A DNA stretch of 13,486 bases from Desulfuromonadaceae bacterium (GCA_003250235.1 QKGY01000142.1:1-13486); one strand, 5' to 3'; positions 1 to 5,883 are shown, counted from the stretch's first letter. A program made the numbers and translations. The notes: generated by a model not told the origin, from the letters alone.

Positions 1-567
1 GCTGGCCCAATCCGCGGGGGGCGCGGTGGGGTTTCTCCAGTTGAAGGCGCCGATGTTATGCACCACGTTGCCGCTGGCGAAGACCAGCACCCCCTGCTTG
101 CGCAGCTCGGCCAGCTTCTGCCCCAGACGAAAATGCTCTTCGGGGCTTTTTCGCATATCGACGCTCAGCTGCACGACGGGCACCGAGGCGTTGGGATAGA
201 GGTGGCGCAGCACCGACCAGGTGCCGTGATCCAGCCCCCATTGCTCATCGCGCTCGACCGCCTGGGGCGAGACCAGGTCGGCGACCTGCTCGGCCAGGTC
301 GGGACTGCCGGCGGCCGGGTATTCGACGGCGAACAGTTCGTCGGGGAATCCGTAAAAATCGTGGATCGTCGGGGGCAGGCGCATCGCCGTGACCCGGGTT
401 CCCGAAACGTACCAGTGCGCCGAGACCGCCAGGATGGCTTTCGGTCTCGGCAGGGTGCGGCCGAGTTCCGCCCAGGCGCGCGTGAAGCGGTTGTCGCTGA
501 TGCTCAACATCGGGTTGCCGTGCCCGACAAAGAGGGCCGGCATGGGGGAAAGCGTTTGTTCCGACAT
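1..567 (-). CDS. ygiD: DODA-type extradiol aromatic ring-opening dioxygenase (YgiD-like), 3' end cut by window
   Basis: Reading leftward from the ATG at 567 there is an open frame of 189 codons with no stop before the window edge, so the C-terminus is missing. The N-terminus (ALFVGHGNPM), the segment AVSAHWY, GLDHGTW and FASGNVVHNIGAFNW match the YgiD / 4,5-DOPA-extradiol-dioxygenase family, class III metal-dependent ring-opening enzymes. Expected metal ligands are His16, His51 and His170; the fourth, C-terminal His would lie outside. The start is fixed by GGAGGAT about 3 nt upstream (571-577). It lies 73 nt downstream of the NADP oxidoreductase gene on the same strand, so the two are probably cotranscribed. 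The family is known for zinc or iron enzymes acting on catechol-type substrates; the physiological substrate here is unknown. Confidence 0.9.
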   Translation of the reverse strand, partial: MSEQTLSPMPALFVGHGNPMLSISDNRFTRAWAELGRTLPRPKAILAVSAHWYVSGTRVTAMRLPPTIHDFYGFPDELFAVEYPAAGSPDLAEQVADLVSPQAVERDEQWGLDHGTWSVLRHLYPNASVPVVQLSVDMRKSPEEHFRLGQKLAELRKQGVLVFASGNVVHNIGAFNWRNPTAPPADWAS

Positions 568-600
568 ACTATCCTCCGATGGAAATGGCTCGGACGACGG

Positions 601-627
601 CTCCGGTCCGGGTTGCCCCGGCCGGAG
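601..627 (-). other. GC-rich intercistronic hairpin
   Basis: Positions 601-606 pair with 622-627 and 608-612 with 617-621, giving 11 G/C-rich base pairs with one bulged base (607) and a 4-nt loop (613-616). It lies between the stop of the oxidoreductase gene and the dioxygenase start on the leftward transcript. No T-run follows on the minus strand, so it is not a standard intrinsic terminator. It may damp or stabilise the downstream message; that role is inferred. Confidence 0.5.
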
Positions 628-640
628 TCTCTTCGTCCCG

Positions 641-1273
641 TTATTTGACCTGCTTGATCCAGGCGGGAGCGATTGCCGTGCCCAGCCCCGCGCCGTAACC
701 GAAGTAGATATTCAGCCCGGCTACAGGCTCGAGGTAACGGGCGTTTTTCAGCGGCCCGGCATCGACGGGCGCAAACCCGGTGCTCTCGATCAGCCCTTTG
801 ACCGTATTCTTGGCCGCCTCGTTGTCGCCGGCGTAGAAGACCGGGACGATCTGCCCTTTGCCGAAGTCCGGCCCTTCCTGGAGAACCTGGGCGAAAACGG
901 TGTTGAAGGCCTTGACGACATGCGCTCCGGGAATGGCCTTGGCGATCTCCTCGGCGGCCGAGGTGCTGTGCCCGAGGGTCAGCCCCATGTAGTCGGGGGT
1001 GAGGGGGTTGGTGATGTCGATAACCGTTTTCCCCTCAAGGCTGCCGAACGCCTTCAGAGCTTCGACGGCATCGGCATAGGCCGTCGCGACGACGATGACA
1101 TCGGCGCTTGCGCCCGAGCGGGCGTCGGAGAGCACTTCGGCGCCGGTCTGTTTGGCCACCTCAAGCGCTTTCTCCCGGTTACGCGACCAGAGGGAAACCT
1201 GCTGTCCCGCTTTGGCGAACTGTTTGGCTAATCCTGAACCCATATTGCCTGAACCGATGATGGTGACTTTCAT
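641..1273 (-). CDS. F420-reductase-like NAD(P)-binding oxidoreductase
   Basis: 210 residues, the usual size for the short F420H2:NADP-oxidoreductase-like (F420_oxidored) family. The N-terminus MKVTIIGSGNMG carries the Rossmann GxGxxG (G7, G9, G12). Ser30-Arg31 after the second beta strand suit NADP(H) phosphate binding. The conserved VKAFNTVFA stretch sits near residue 120, and a Gly-rich tail (about 180-206) matches the family C-terminus. It is a cytosolic dinucleotide-dependent reductase; many members are not F420-specific, so the hydride partner is open. The start is supported by AGGAG at 1281-1285, 7 nt upstream. It is divergent from the LysR gene across a shared regulatory region, so it is the classical target position for that regulator, and it leads into the dioxygenase gene. 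Confidence 0.87.
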   Translation of the reverse strand: MKVTIIGSGNMGSGLAKQFAKAGQQVSLWSRNREKALEVAKQTGAEVLSDARSGASADVIVVATAYADAVEALKAFGSLEGKTVIDITNPLTPDYMGLTLGHSTSAAEEIAKAIPGAHVVKAFNTVFAQVLQEGPDFGKGQIVPVFYAGDNEAAKNTVKGLIESTGFAPVDAGPLKNARYLEPVAGLNIYFGYGAGLGTAIAPAWIKQVK

Positions 1274-1324
1274 GATAGGACTCCTGAATGGTGTATGTTT
1301 GTTTCCTTATTTTCTTGTTTGTTT

Positions 1325-1412
1325 GCTTCCTTGACTTGTACTCTACCCTCCCTACTGCTATAGATAAAGACACAATAAATAGACATATTGTTCTTATTTC
1401 AGGGATAATCAC
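1325..1412. promoter_or_regulatory. Divergent LysR/oxidoreductase control region (copy A)
   Basis: This AT-rich stretch separates the oxidoreductase and LysR genes. It holds an imperfect dyad at 1358-1382 (CTAT-N2-AT...AT-N2-ATAG) that contains a T-N11-A pattern as in LysR boxes. Its core ATAAAGACACAATA and the flank CTCTACCCTCCC are conserved in a second copy at 3066-3150. On the minus strand a TAGAGT hexamer (1341-1346 region) could be a -10 with no good -35, as expected for an activator-dependent promoter. Binding by the neighbouring LysR protein is inferred from position and conservation. Confidence 0.6.
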
Positions 1413-1443
1413 ATGGATCGATTTCGCGAGGTAGAAACCTTCG
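1325..1443 (+). repeat. Direct repeat, copy A (LysR upstream region and first codons)
   Basis: This segment aligns without gaps to 3066-3184 at a constant offset of 1741 nt. By eye about 88 of 119 positions agree, with 66 of the first 85. It covers the intergenic control region, the LysR Shine-Dalgarno (AGGGAT, 1401-1406) and the first ten or so codons of the LysR gene. Confidence 0.8.
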
Positions 1444-2324
1444 TCACCGTCGTCGAGGCCGGCAGCTTTGTAAAGGCGGCGGAGAGACTGCGCATCTCCA
1501 AATCCGTCGCCTCACGCATCGTCAACGATCTGGAAGAGCGGCTCGGCGGACGCCTGCTGCAGCGCACGACGCGCCAGCTGTCGCTGACCGAGGCGGGGCA
1601 GGCCTATTACGAGCGCTGCCAGCAGATTCTCGACGAGATGCGCGAGGCCGACGGCGCCGTCGGCATGTTCAGCGCCAACGTGGTCGGGCTGCTGAAGGTC
1701 AATGCGCCGCTGACCTTCGGCACCATGCATCTGGCCGACATCTGGGGGGAGTTTCTGCGACGCAACCCGCAGGTCAACCTGGACGTGACCCTCATGGACC
1801 GCGTGGTCGACCTGGTCAGCGAAGGCTTTGACATGGCCGTTCGCATCAGCACCCAGCTGCCCCCTTCGTCGCTCATCACCCGCAAGCTGGCCAGCTCGCG
1901 CGTGGTACTGTGCGCCTCGCCGGCCTACCTGGAAAAGCACGGGACGCCGAAGACCCCGGAGGCGATGGCCGACCACGAGTTCATCGGCTATTCGTACTGG
2001 CGCACGGGAGACAGCCTGAAGCTGGAGTCGGCGGACAAGGTGGAAGGGGTGAAAGTGCATCCCCGGCTGCGGGTCAATAACGGCGACACCTGCCGCGCCG
2101 CCGCTCTGGACGGGCTGGGGATCATTTTTCAGCCGACGTTCATCATCGGCGAGGATCTGAAGGCGGGAACGCTGGTGGAAATTCTGCCGGAGTGGCACTC
2201 GGAAGAGGCGGGCATCTACGCGGTCTATCCGGTGCGCAAGCATCTCTCCGCCAAAGTGCGCGTCCTGGTCGACTACCTGGCCGAGGTTTTCAAGGACGCC
2301 CCGTGGAACAGCCTTGGAAAATGA
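1413..2324 (+). CDS. LysR-family transcriptional regulator
   Basis: 303 residues, the standard LysR length. Residues about 2-62 form the winged HTH (FREVETFVTVVEAGSF, then KAAERLRISKSVASRIVNDLE, then GGRLLQRTTRQLSLTEAG). A linker helix follows, and from about residue 90 there is a periplasmic-binding-protein-like effector domain (LLKVNAPLTFGTMHLADI; NNGDTCRAAALDGLGIIFQPTF). It resembles the AaeR/DmlR-type LysR branch. The start has a modest AGGGAT 6-7 nt upstream. It is divergent from the oxidoreductase gene and convergent with the SnoaL-like gene. The upstream element shared with the SnoaL-like gene suggests it controls both and itself; the effector molecule is unknown. Confidence 0.93.
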   Translation: MDRFREVETFVTVVEAGSFVKAAERLRISKSVASRIVNDLEERLGGRLLQRTTRQLSLTEAGQAYYERCQQILDEMREADGAVGMFSANVVGLLKVNAPLTFGTMHLADIWGEFLRRNPQVNLDVTLMDRVVDLVSEGFDMAVRISTQLPPSSLITRKLASSRVVLCASPAYLEKHGTPKTPEAMADHEFIGYSYWRTGDSLKLESADKVEGVKVHPRLRVNNGDTCRAAALDGLGIIFQPTFIIGEDLKAGTLVEILPEWHSEEAGIYAVYPVRKHLSAKVRVLVDYLAEVFKDAPWNSLGK

Positions 2325-2370
2325 CGGGAAGACCCGCAGCGTAACGGAGGCTTCGAATACGGAGGGTAAA

Positions 2371-2400
2371 AAAGAAGGCGGTCGTTTGACCGCCTTCTTT
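2371..2400. terminator. Bidirectional intrinsic terminator between LysR and SnoaL-like genes
   Basis: A perfect 13-bp stem (2371-2383 with 2388-2400, core AAGGCGGTC/GACCGCCTT) has a GTTT loop. On the minus strand the stem runs into a six-T stretch, and on the plus strand into CTTCTTTA. It lies 46 nt after the LysR stop and 31 nt after the convergent SnoaL-like stop, so it serves both transcripts. Confidence 0.92.
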
Positions 2401-2431
2401 ACGTTGAACCGTTGGAAATGTGCGGGGAGGT

Positions 2432-3022
2432 TTAATTCCCCAGGCCGATCTGCTTCATGAACGCCCCGTTATCCCAGAACAGGTACTCCTCAAACATGAT
2501 GCCGTCCTTGTTCCAGTGACCGATGGTCGCCATCGGGAGCCGGTAGGCTTTACCGGTCGGCGGGATGCTCGTCCCGTCGGCCAGCACCATCGGCTTGCTG
2601 AATGTGCCCTCAAGCCAGCCGGTTACCGCCGTCCACTCGCCATCGGCCGTGCCGAAGCGCACCGGGTGCTCCAGAATGCGGTTGTCGGGCGCGAAGGTGA
2701 ACATGTATTTCAGGTCTTCGATATGCTTCTCGATGCCTTGGGTCGTGTGGCCGTCGGGCCAGTGCACGAGCACGTCTTTGGTGTGGCTCTTATGAAGATC
2801 CTGCCACTGTTGGGTGGTGTAGACGCGAAAGTCCAGGTCGTCGAAATTCGCCAGATTTCTTTGCAGCTCGGCAGGAACGCCTTCAACCTTGGGGGCGGGT
2901 TTGCCGGTAACGGTTCCGGGCCAGGGGTTCTTCTCGGCGGCTATCGCAGACGTACCGGCTGAAAACAGGCCAAAGAGCGCCAGGCTGAGCACCACCATAA
3001 GGGGTCGCAATGTTCTTTTCAT
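2432..3022 (-). CDS. Exported SnoaL-like (NTF2-fold) protein
   Basis: 196 residues from the ATG at 3022. I chose this start over the upstream in-frame one at 3214 because AGAAAGGA (3031-3038) is well placed and the protein then begins with a clear signal peptide: K2-R3, a hydrophobic core at about 8-24, and a cleavage site near SAIAA/E30. The mature part has LHKSHTKDVLVHWPDG and a closing MFEEYLFWDNGAFMKQIGL, typical of SnoaL-like polyketide-cyclase/ester-cyclase proteins with the NTF2 cone fold. These are small-molecule-binding domains; catalysis is not shown here. Export is unusual for the family but occurs in proteobacteria. It shares an upstream element with the LysR/oxidoreductase pair, so it is probably in the same regulon. 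Confidence 0.8.
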   Translation of the reverse strand: MKRTLRPLMVVLSLALFGLFSAGTSAIAAEKNPWPGTVTGKPAPKVEGVPAELQRNLANFDDLDFRVYTTQQWQDLHKSHTKDVLVHWPDGHTTQGIEKHIEDLKYMFTFAPDNRILEHPVRFGTADGEWTAVTGWLEGTFSKPMVLADGTSIPPTGKAYRLPMATIGHWNKDGIMFEEYLFWDNGAFMKQIGLGN

Positions 3023-3065
3023 GGTTCGTTTCCTTTCTCTGTATGTTCCGATGGAATGTTTATTG

Positions 3066-3150
3066 GTTTCCTTGATTTGCACTCTACCCTCCCCACGCAA
3101 GTAAATAAAGACACAATATATACACACATTATCCTGATTATAGGGACAAT
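3066..3150. promoter_or_regulatory. Second copy of the LysR control region (copy B)
   Basis: It is about 78% identical (66 of 85) to 1325-1409, including CTCTACCCTCCC and ATAAAGACACAATA. An imperfect dyad GTA-N-ATA...TAT-N-TAC spans 3101-3123 around the same core. It sits upstream of the leftward SnoaL-like gene exactly as copy A sits upstream of the oxidoreductase gene, including the distance to a TAGAGT hexamer on the minus strand. This points to control by the same LysR protein (inference). Confidence 0.6.
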
Positions 3151-3153
3151 AGC

Positions 3154-3184
3154 GGAAAGCGATGTCGCGAGACAGAGAACTTCG
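3154..3184 (+). pseudogene. Remnant of the 5' end of a second LysR gene
   Basis: In register with the intact LysR start at 1413, the codons here read GKRCRETENF, against MDRFREVETF in the intact gene. The start codon has decayed to GGA, while CGCGAG and ACTTCG-type blocks remain. The Shine-Dalgarno (AGGGAC, 3142-3147) is also retained just upstream. Only about ten codons survive before similarity is lost. This would be the truncated regulator of a duplicated divergent LysR/target module. The match is short and was made by eye, but it continues the ungapped alignment of the upstream region, which makes chance unlikely. Confidence 0.5.
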
Positions 3185-3225
3185 GTGGCGAAGCGTCCAA
3201 CACCCTTCAGCCATTTATTTACGGC

Positions 3226-3255
3226 TTGACAAAATTACATCGCTGAGGCTAAAAA
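3226..3255 (+). promoter_or_regulatory. Sigma70-like promoter of the amidase-tetR operon
   Basis: A perfect -35 TTGACA at 3226-3231, an 18-nt spacer, and TAAAAA at 3250-3255 as -10 (4 of 6). Transcription would start near 3262, leaving about a 40-nt leader before the amidase ATG. Confidence 0.5.
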
Positions 3256-3282
3256 TGAATACAGGATTCGCTTTTCATTTTT
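3251..3282. promoter_or_regulatory. Inverted repeat, candidate operator for the TetR regulator
   Basis: AAAAATGAA (3251-3259) and TTCATTTTT (3274-3282) are perfect 9-bp inverted arms with a 14-nt centre. The centre region has a smaller dyad GAAT-N5-ATTC at 3257-3269. It overlaps the -10 and start region of the promoter that drives the amidase and tetR genes, the usual place for a TetR autorepressor site. Binding is inferred. Confidence 0.45.
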
Positions 3283-3302
3283 GCCAACGCGAGGAGAAAA
3301 CC

Positions 3303-4736
3303 ATGTCGATCGACCCGAGACACATCGCCCCTCTCTTGAACGACAACCTGGTTACCCTGGATGCCGTCGCGCAGGCGGAGCTGGTTCGCAAAAAGGAAAT
3401 TTCTTCCGTAGAGCTGGTGGACGCGGCCATTGCACGCGTGAACGCTTTGGCTTCCAGGGATTTCTCCCTGGCCAGGGAAAAAGCTAAAAACCTGGAGGGC
3501 AAGGGATTGCTGGCTGGCGTTCCGACCCTCATCAAGGATCTGCTGGCCTATCCCGGATTGCCGGTCGAAAGAGGGTCCCGATTGTTTAAAGGACACATGT
3601 CCGGACCCATCAGCCCATACGCCAGCGCCCTGGACCATGCCGGCCTGATCGCCCTGGGAAAATCGACCACGTCCGAACTCGGCTTGCTGGGCACGACCGA
3701 ATCCCTTGCCACGGGTCCGACAAAAAACCCCTGGGATCTCTCCCGCTCCTGCGGCGGTTCATCGGGAGGAGCCGTCGCGGCCGTGGCAAGCGGCATGCTT
3801 CCGGTGGCGCATGCCTCGGACGGAGGGGGATCGATTCGCGGTCCGAGCTCCTTCTGCGGGCTGTTCGGGTTCAAACCGAGCCGCGGTAGAACCCTGGCGG
3901 GGGATGTCCCGGAAAACCTCCCCACGGCAGGCCTGATAAGCGACCACTGTGTCAGCCGCTCGGTCAGGGACAGCGCCGCCTGGCTGGCAATCACGGAACG
4001 CAGCGACGGCGAGGCCCCCTTGCCGCCGGTAGGAATGGTTCTGGAACCAGGACCCACAGCCCGAAAACTGCGCATCGGCATGTATCGACAAAACGTCTTT
4101 GGCCGCGACCCGGAGCCGGTTGTCTTGGCGGCTCTCGCCCATACGTGCCGGATTTGTACGGAGATGGGCCACGAGATCGTGGAGATGGAGGGACCCCGAT
4201 ACGATTCAACCGCGCCCCAAGACGCTTTCTTTCTGCTGACGGGTGCCGTGCTGGCAACAACCTTCGACTACCTGCAACAGGTCATGGGCGACAGCTTCAC
4301 GCCTGAAATGGCTGAACCCTATACCCTGGAGCTGATCCGTAGGGCCAGACAGGCTTCCGCCGCCCAGATCGCCGAGGCGCAGGCGGCGCTGCAAAGGGGA
4401 AAGAACCCCGCCGACAACGCCATGCAGAAGGTTGACGTGCTGCTTTGTCCCACGGTTCCCTACCCGGCTTTTCCGCTGCATCGCTATCAGCCGACCGATC
4501 CTGTTGACAAGCTCATCGCCTTCACCGAACATGTTGCCGGATATACCGTCACGGCATCCATCGCCGGCTGGCCGGCGATGTCGGTCCCCCTTTATTGGAG
4601 CGATGACGATCTCCCCGTCGGCAGCCATTTTGCCGCCCCCTGGGGGCAGGATCAAAGACTGTTCGAGTTGGCCTATCAACTAGAGGAGGCCGCTGCCTGG
4701 AGTCAGCGCTGGCCCGATCTGCTAGGAGTGAAATAG
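3303..4736 (+). CDS. Amidase-signature family hydrolase (NylA-like)
   Basis: 477 residues from the ATG at 3303. This start is preferred to in-frame ATGs upstream (3162) because GAGGAG (3291-3296) is 6 nt away and the upstream part overlaps promoter sequence. The amidase-signature triad is visible: Lys78 (GVPTLIKDL), cis-Ser153 (GGSSGG) and nucleophile Ser177 (DGGGSIRGP), with the family's 24-residue Ser-Ser spacing. The end (TASIAGWPAMSVPLYW...LPVGSHFAAPWGQD) resembles 6-aminohexanoate-cyclic-dimer hydrolase and other standalone amidases rather than GatA, and no gatB/gatC is nearby. It is expected to be a cytosolic enzyme hydrolysing a C-N amide bond; the substrate cannot be told from sequence. 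The tetR gene follows after 4 nt, so it is probably the controlled function of that regulator. Confidence 0.9.
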   Translation: MSIDPRHIAPLLNDNLVTLDAVAQAELVRKKEISSVELVDAAIARVNALASRDFSLAREKAKNLEGKGLLAGVPTLIKDLLAYPGLPVERGSRLFKGHMSGPISPYASALDHAGLIALGKSTTSELGLLGTTESLATGPTKNPWDLSRSCGGSSGGAVAAVASGMLPVAHASDGGGSIRGPSSFCGLFGFKPSRGRTLAGDVPENLPTAGLISDHCVSRSVRDSAAWLAITERSDGEAPLPPVGMVLEPGPTARKLRIGMYRQNVFGRDPEPVVLAALAHTCRICTEMGHEIVEMEGPRYDSTAPQDAFFLLTGAVLATTFDYLQQVMGDSFTPEMAEPYTLELIRRARQASAAQIAEAQAALQRGKNPADNAMQKVDVLLCPTVPYPAFPLHRYQPTDPVDKLIAFTEHVAGYTVTASIAGWPAMSVPLYWSDDDLPVGSHFAAPWGQDQRLFELAYQLEEAAAWSQRWPDLLGVK

Positions 4737-4740
4737 GAAA

Positions 4741-5400
4741 ATGGCGCAAACGTTAAAAGATGAAGTGCGCGAACGCATCCTGGCTGCCGCACGTCAGGTC
4801 TATGCCGAGCAGGGATACGCGACGGCCCGGCTGGTGGATATCGCCGAGGGAGCGCGGGTCGGAACGGGGAACCTGTACCGGTATTTCAAGGGAAAAGAGG
4901 CCATTTTCGACGACATTGCCACACCCCGGTTGGCGGCCGAGCTGTTACGGCGCCTCCGCATCCGCATGCGCGAACTGGGAAGAATGGAGGATTGGGGTCA
5001 GGCCACCGTGTCCCGATCGGCCAGCGCCGACGCGCTGCTGAATTTCTGGGTGCAGCATCGCGAAGAGGTCATCATTCTGTTATCGGGGGCGGAGGGCACG
5101 CGTCTGGGGCATGTCCGATCGCTGGTCATCAGCGAATTGTCGCGACAGGCCGGCCGCTACATCCGCAAACAGGAAGAAGCCATGCAGAACCATGCGGATT
5201 CCCTTCCCGTGCCACCGGTGACCCGCTTCATCCTGACCCGGATATTTGCCAGCACGGTGGAAATGATCGTGGCCATCCTGCGGGAATACAAAGATCAGGA
5301 ATCCATCCGGGCGGCTTTTGCCGACTTCTGGCGCTACCAACTGCATGGACTCCAGTCCTTGTTGACGAGAACCGGCAGCACGATGCCGGGAGAGCATTGA
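4741..5400 (+). CDS. TetR/AcrR-family transcriptional regulator
   Basis: 219 residues, a typical TetR length. Residues about 8-55 form the TetR_N HTH (RERILAAARQVYAEQGYATARL, then DIAEGARVGTGNLYRYFKGKEAIFDDI). The C-terminal ligand-binding region is helical and not recognisable. The gene begins 4 nt after the amidase stop with an SD-like TAGGAG inside the amidase end (4723-4728), so the two are cotranscribed and probably translationally linked. Autoregulation is plausible given the inverted repeat over the operon promoter. An amide or its hydrolysis product is a reasonable inducer guess, but nothing in the sequence shows it. Confidence 0.92.
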   Translation: MAQTLKDEVRERILAAARQVYAEQGYATARLVDIAEGARVGTGNLYRYFKGKEAIFDDIATPRLAAELLRRLRIRMRELGRMEDWGQATVSRSASADALLNFWVQHREEVIILLSGAEGTRLGHVRSLVISELSRQAGRYIRKQEEAMQNHADSLPVPPVTRFILTRIFASTVEMIVAILREYKDQESIRAAFADFWRYQLHGLQSLLTRTGSTMPGEH

Positions 5401-5402
5401 AG

Positions 5403-5446
5403 GTCAAGCGGGCACCGTAACAATTGTTGCGGTGCCTGCCCTTGAC
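5403..5446 (+). terminator. Large hairpin closing the amidase-tetR operon
   Basis: The outer arms GTCAAG (5403-5408) and CTTGAC (5441-5446) enclose an 11-bp inner stem (5411-5421 with 5426-5436, one G-T pair) with an AATT loop. It starts 2 nt after the tetR stop. No T-run follows, so it is either a weak or factor-assisted terminator, or a stabilising 3' structure. Confidence 0.5.
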
Positions 5447-5469
5447 AGCAGCTAAATCTGCGATACGAG
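5442..5469 (+). promoter_or_regulatory. Candidate promoter of the riboswitch/DUF1566 transcript
   Basis: A perfect -35 TTGACA (5442-5447) is followed after 16 nt by a weak -10 TACGAG (5464-5469). This would start RNA near 5477, about 30 nt before the aptamer. The -35 overlaps the descending arm of the preceding hairpin. The -10 is poor, so confidence is limited. Confidence 0.35.
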
Positions 5470-5505
5470 ATTAACCATAGCACAGAAATTCAATCAAGTT
5501 TGCGT

Positions 5506-5582
5506 CACGATAAAGCCAACCCTCCCGCGAGGCAGGGGCGGAAAGCCGCGGATCTTCACTCATTAAGATGGCCGGGCTGCCG
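5506..5582 (+). promoter_or_regulatory. GEMM-family (cyclic dinucleotide) riboswitch-like aptamer
   Basis: The sequence follows the GEMM/c-di-GMP-I layout without gaps through P2. A CACGATAAAG 5' strand leads to P2 (5521-5526 with 5531-5536, one C-C mismatch) capped by the GNRA tetraloop GCGA (5527-5530). Then comes GGGCGGAAAGCC (receptor side, canonical GGACGCAAAGCC). P3 is 5545-5556 with 5565-5577, closed by CACTCATT. The 3' strand GCCGGGCTGCCG (5571-5582) matches the conserved GCCGGGYUGCCG-like end. The base equivalent to ligand-binding C92 is kept (5580). The base equivalent to G20 is C5516, which is atypical. GEMM RNAs sense c-di-GMP (G20) or, in the Geobacter GEMM-Ib group, 3',3'-cGAMP (A20). 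The ligand here is uncertain. Confidence 0.72.
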
Positions 5583-5616
5583 AAGACTCTTTTCGGTGTG
5601 CCCGGCCATCTTTTTT
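5565..5616 (+). terminator. Intrinsic terminator forming the riboswitch expression platform
   Basis: A perfect 13-bp stem (5565-5577 with 5600-5612, AAGATGGCCGGGC against its complement) has an inner CCGAA/TTCGG helix (5580-5584, 5592-5596) and runs into six T residues (5611-5616). The left arm is exactly the 3' strand of aptamer helix P3, so aptamer and terminator exclude each other. Ligand-stabilised P3/P1 would block termination, predicting an ON switch. Confidence 0.88.
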
Positions 5617-5883
5617 GGCTGCGAAGCTCTCCCCGGCCGCTGCTTCCCTGACCGTCAACCTCGCAACAACCCGTTACCTCCCAGGACAAGGAAAGGAGGC
5701 GATGTCGGAGAAAAACACCATCCGGAGAAACGGACCCTCTCCCCGGTCCTGCAGAAGCCGTTCACATGCAAACCTTTCGAATACCCGGCAAAGGGAAGGC
5801 GTCTCCGGAAACCGCAATGCAGACAGGATGATGCGGCAGGTTCCAGGAACAATCGTCAACCCATTCCCCATGGAGGCAAAGCC
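5617..5883 (+). other. Long leader between the terminator and the DUF1566 gene
   Basis: About 267 nt without a recognised gene. It contains a very good Shine-Dalgarno (AAAGGAGG, 5692-5699) before an ATG at 5702. The frame that follows encodes nothing recognisable and runs out of frame into the DUF1566 gene. I see no second aptamer that I can support. It may be a decayed gene or simply an untranslated leader. Confidence 0.4.

Larger units (their letters stand above)
3066..3184 (+). repeat. Direct repeat, copy B
   Basis: This is the partner of 1325-1443 at offset 1741. Similarity fades after about 3184-3190, which marks the junction with the sequence leading to the amidase gene. Confidence 0.8.

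Noticed and set aside
58..648. Plus-strand open frame at the window start
   Set aside because: The minus strand here encodes a dioxygenase with intact metal ligands and a ribosome site; the plus frame has no recognisable domain.
3023..3214. Extended N-terminus for the SnoaL-like protein
   Set aside because: The extension runs through the repeated control region; the ATG at 3022 gives a proper signal peptide and ribosome site.
3162..3302. Extended N-terminus for the amidase
   Set aside because: The extension covers the promoter and inverted repeat and starts in the LysR remnant; the ATG at 3303 has the ribosome site and fits the family length.
5411..5430. Sigma54-type promoter (GGCAC...TTGC)
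   Set aside because: The spacing between GG and GC is not the required 10 nt, and the bases form a hairpin that explains the pattern.
5770..5850. Possible second GEMM aptamer (GCAAACC... stretch in the leader)
   Set aside because: Only the short GCAAACC block resembles the motif; I could not draw P2 with a GNRA loop or P3.
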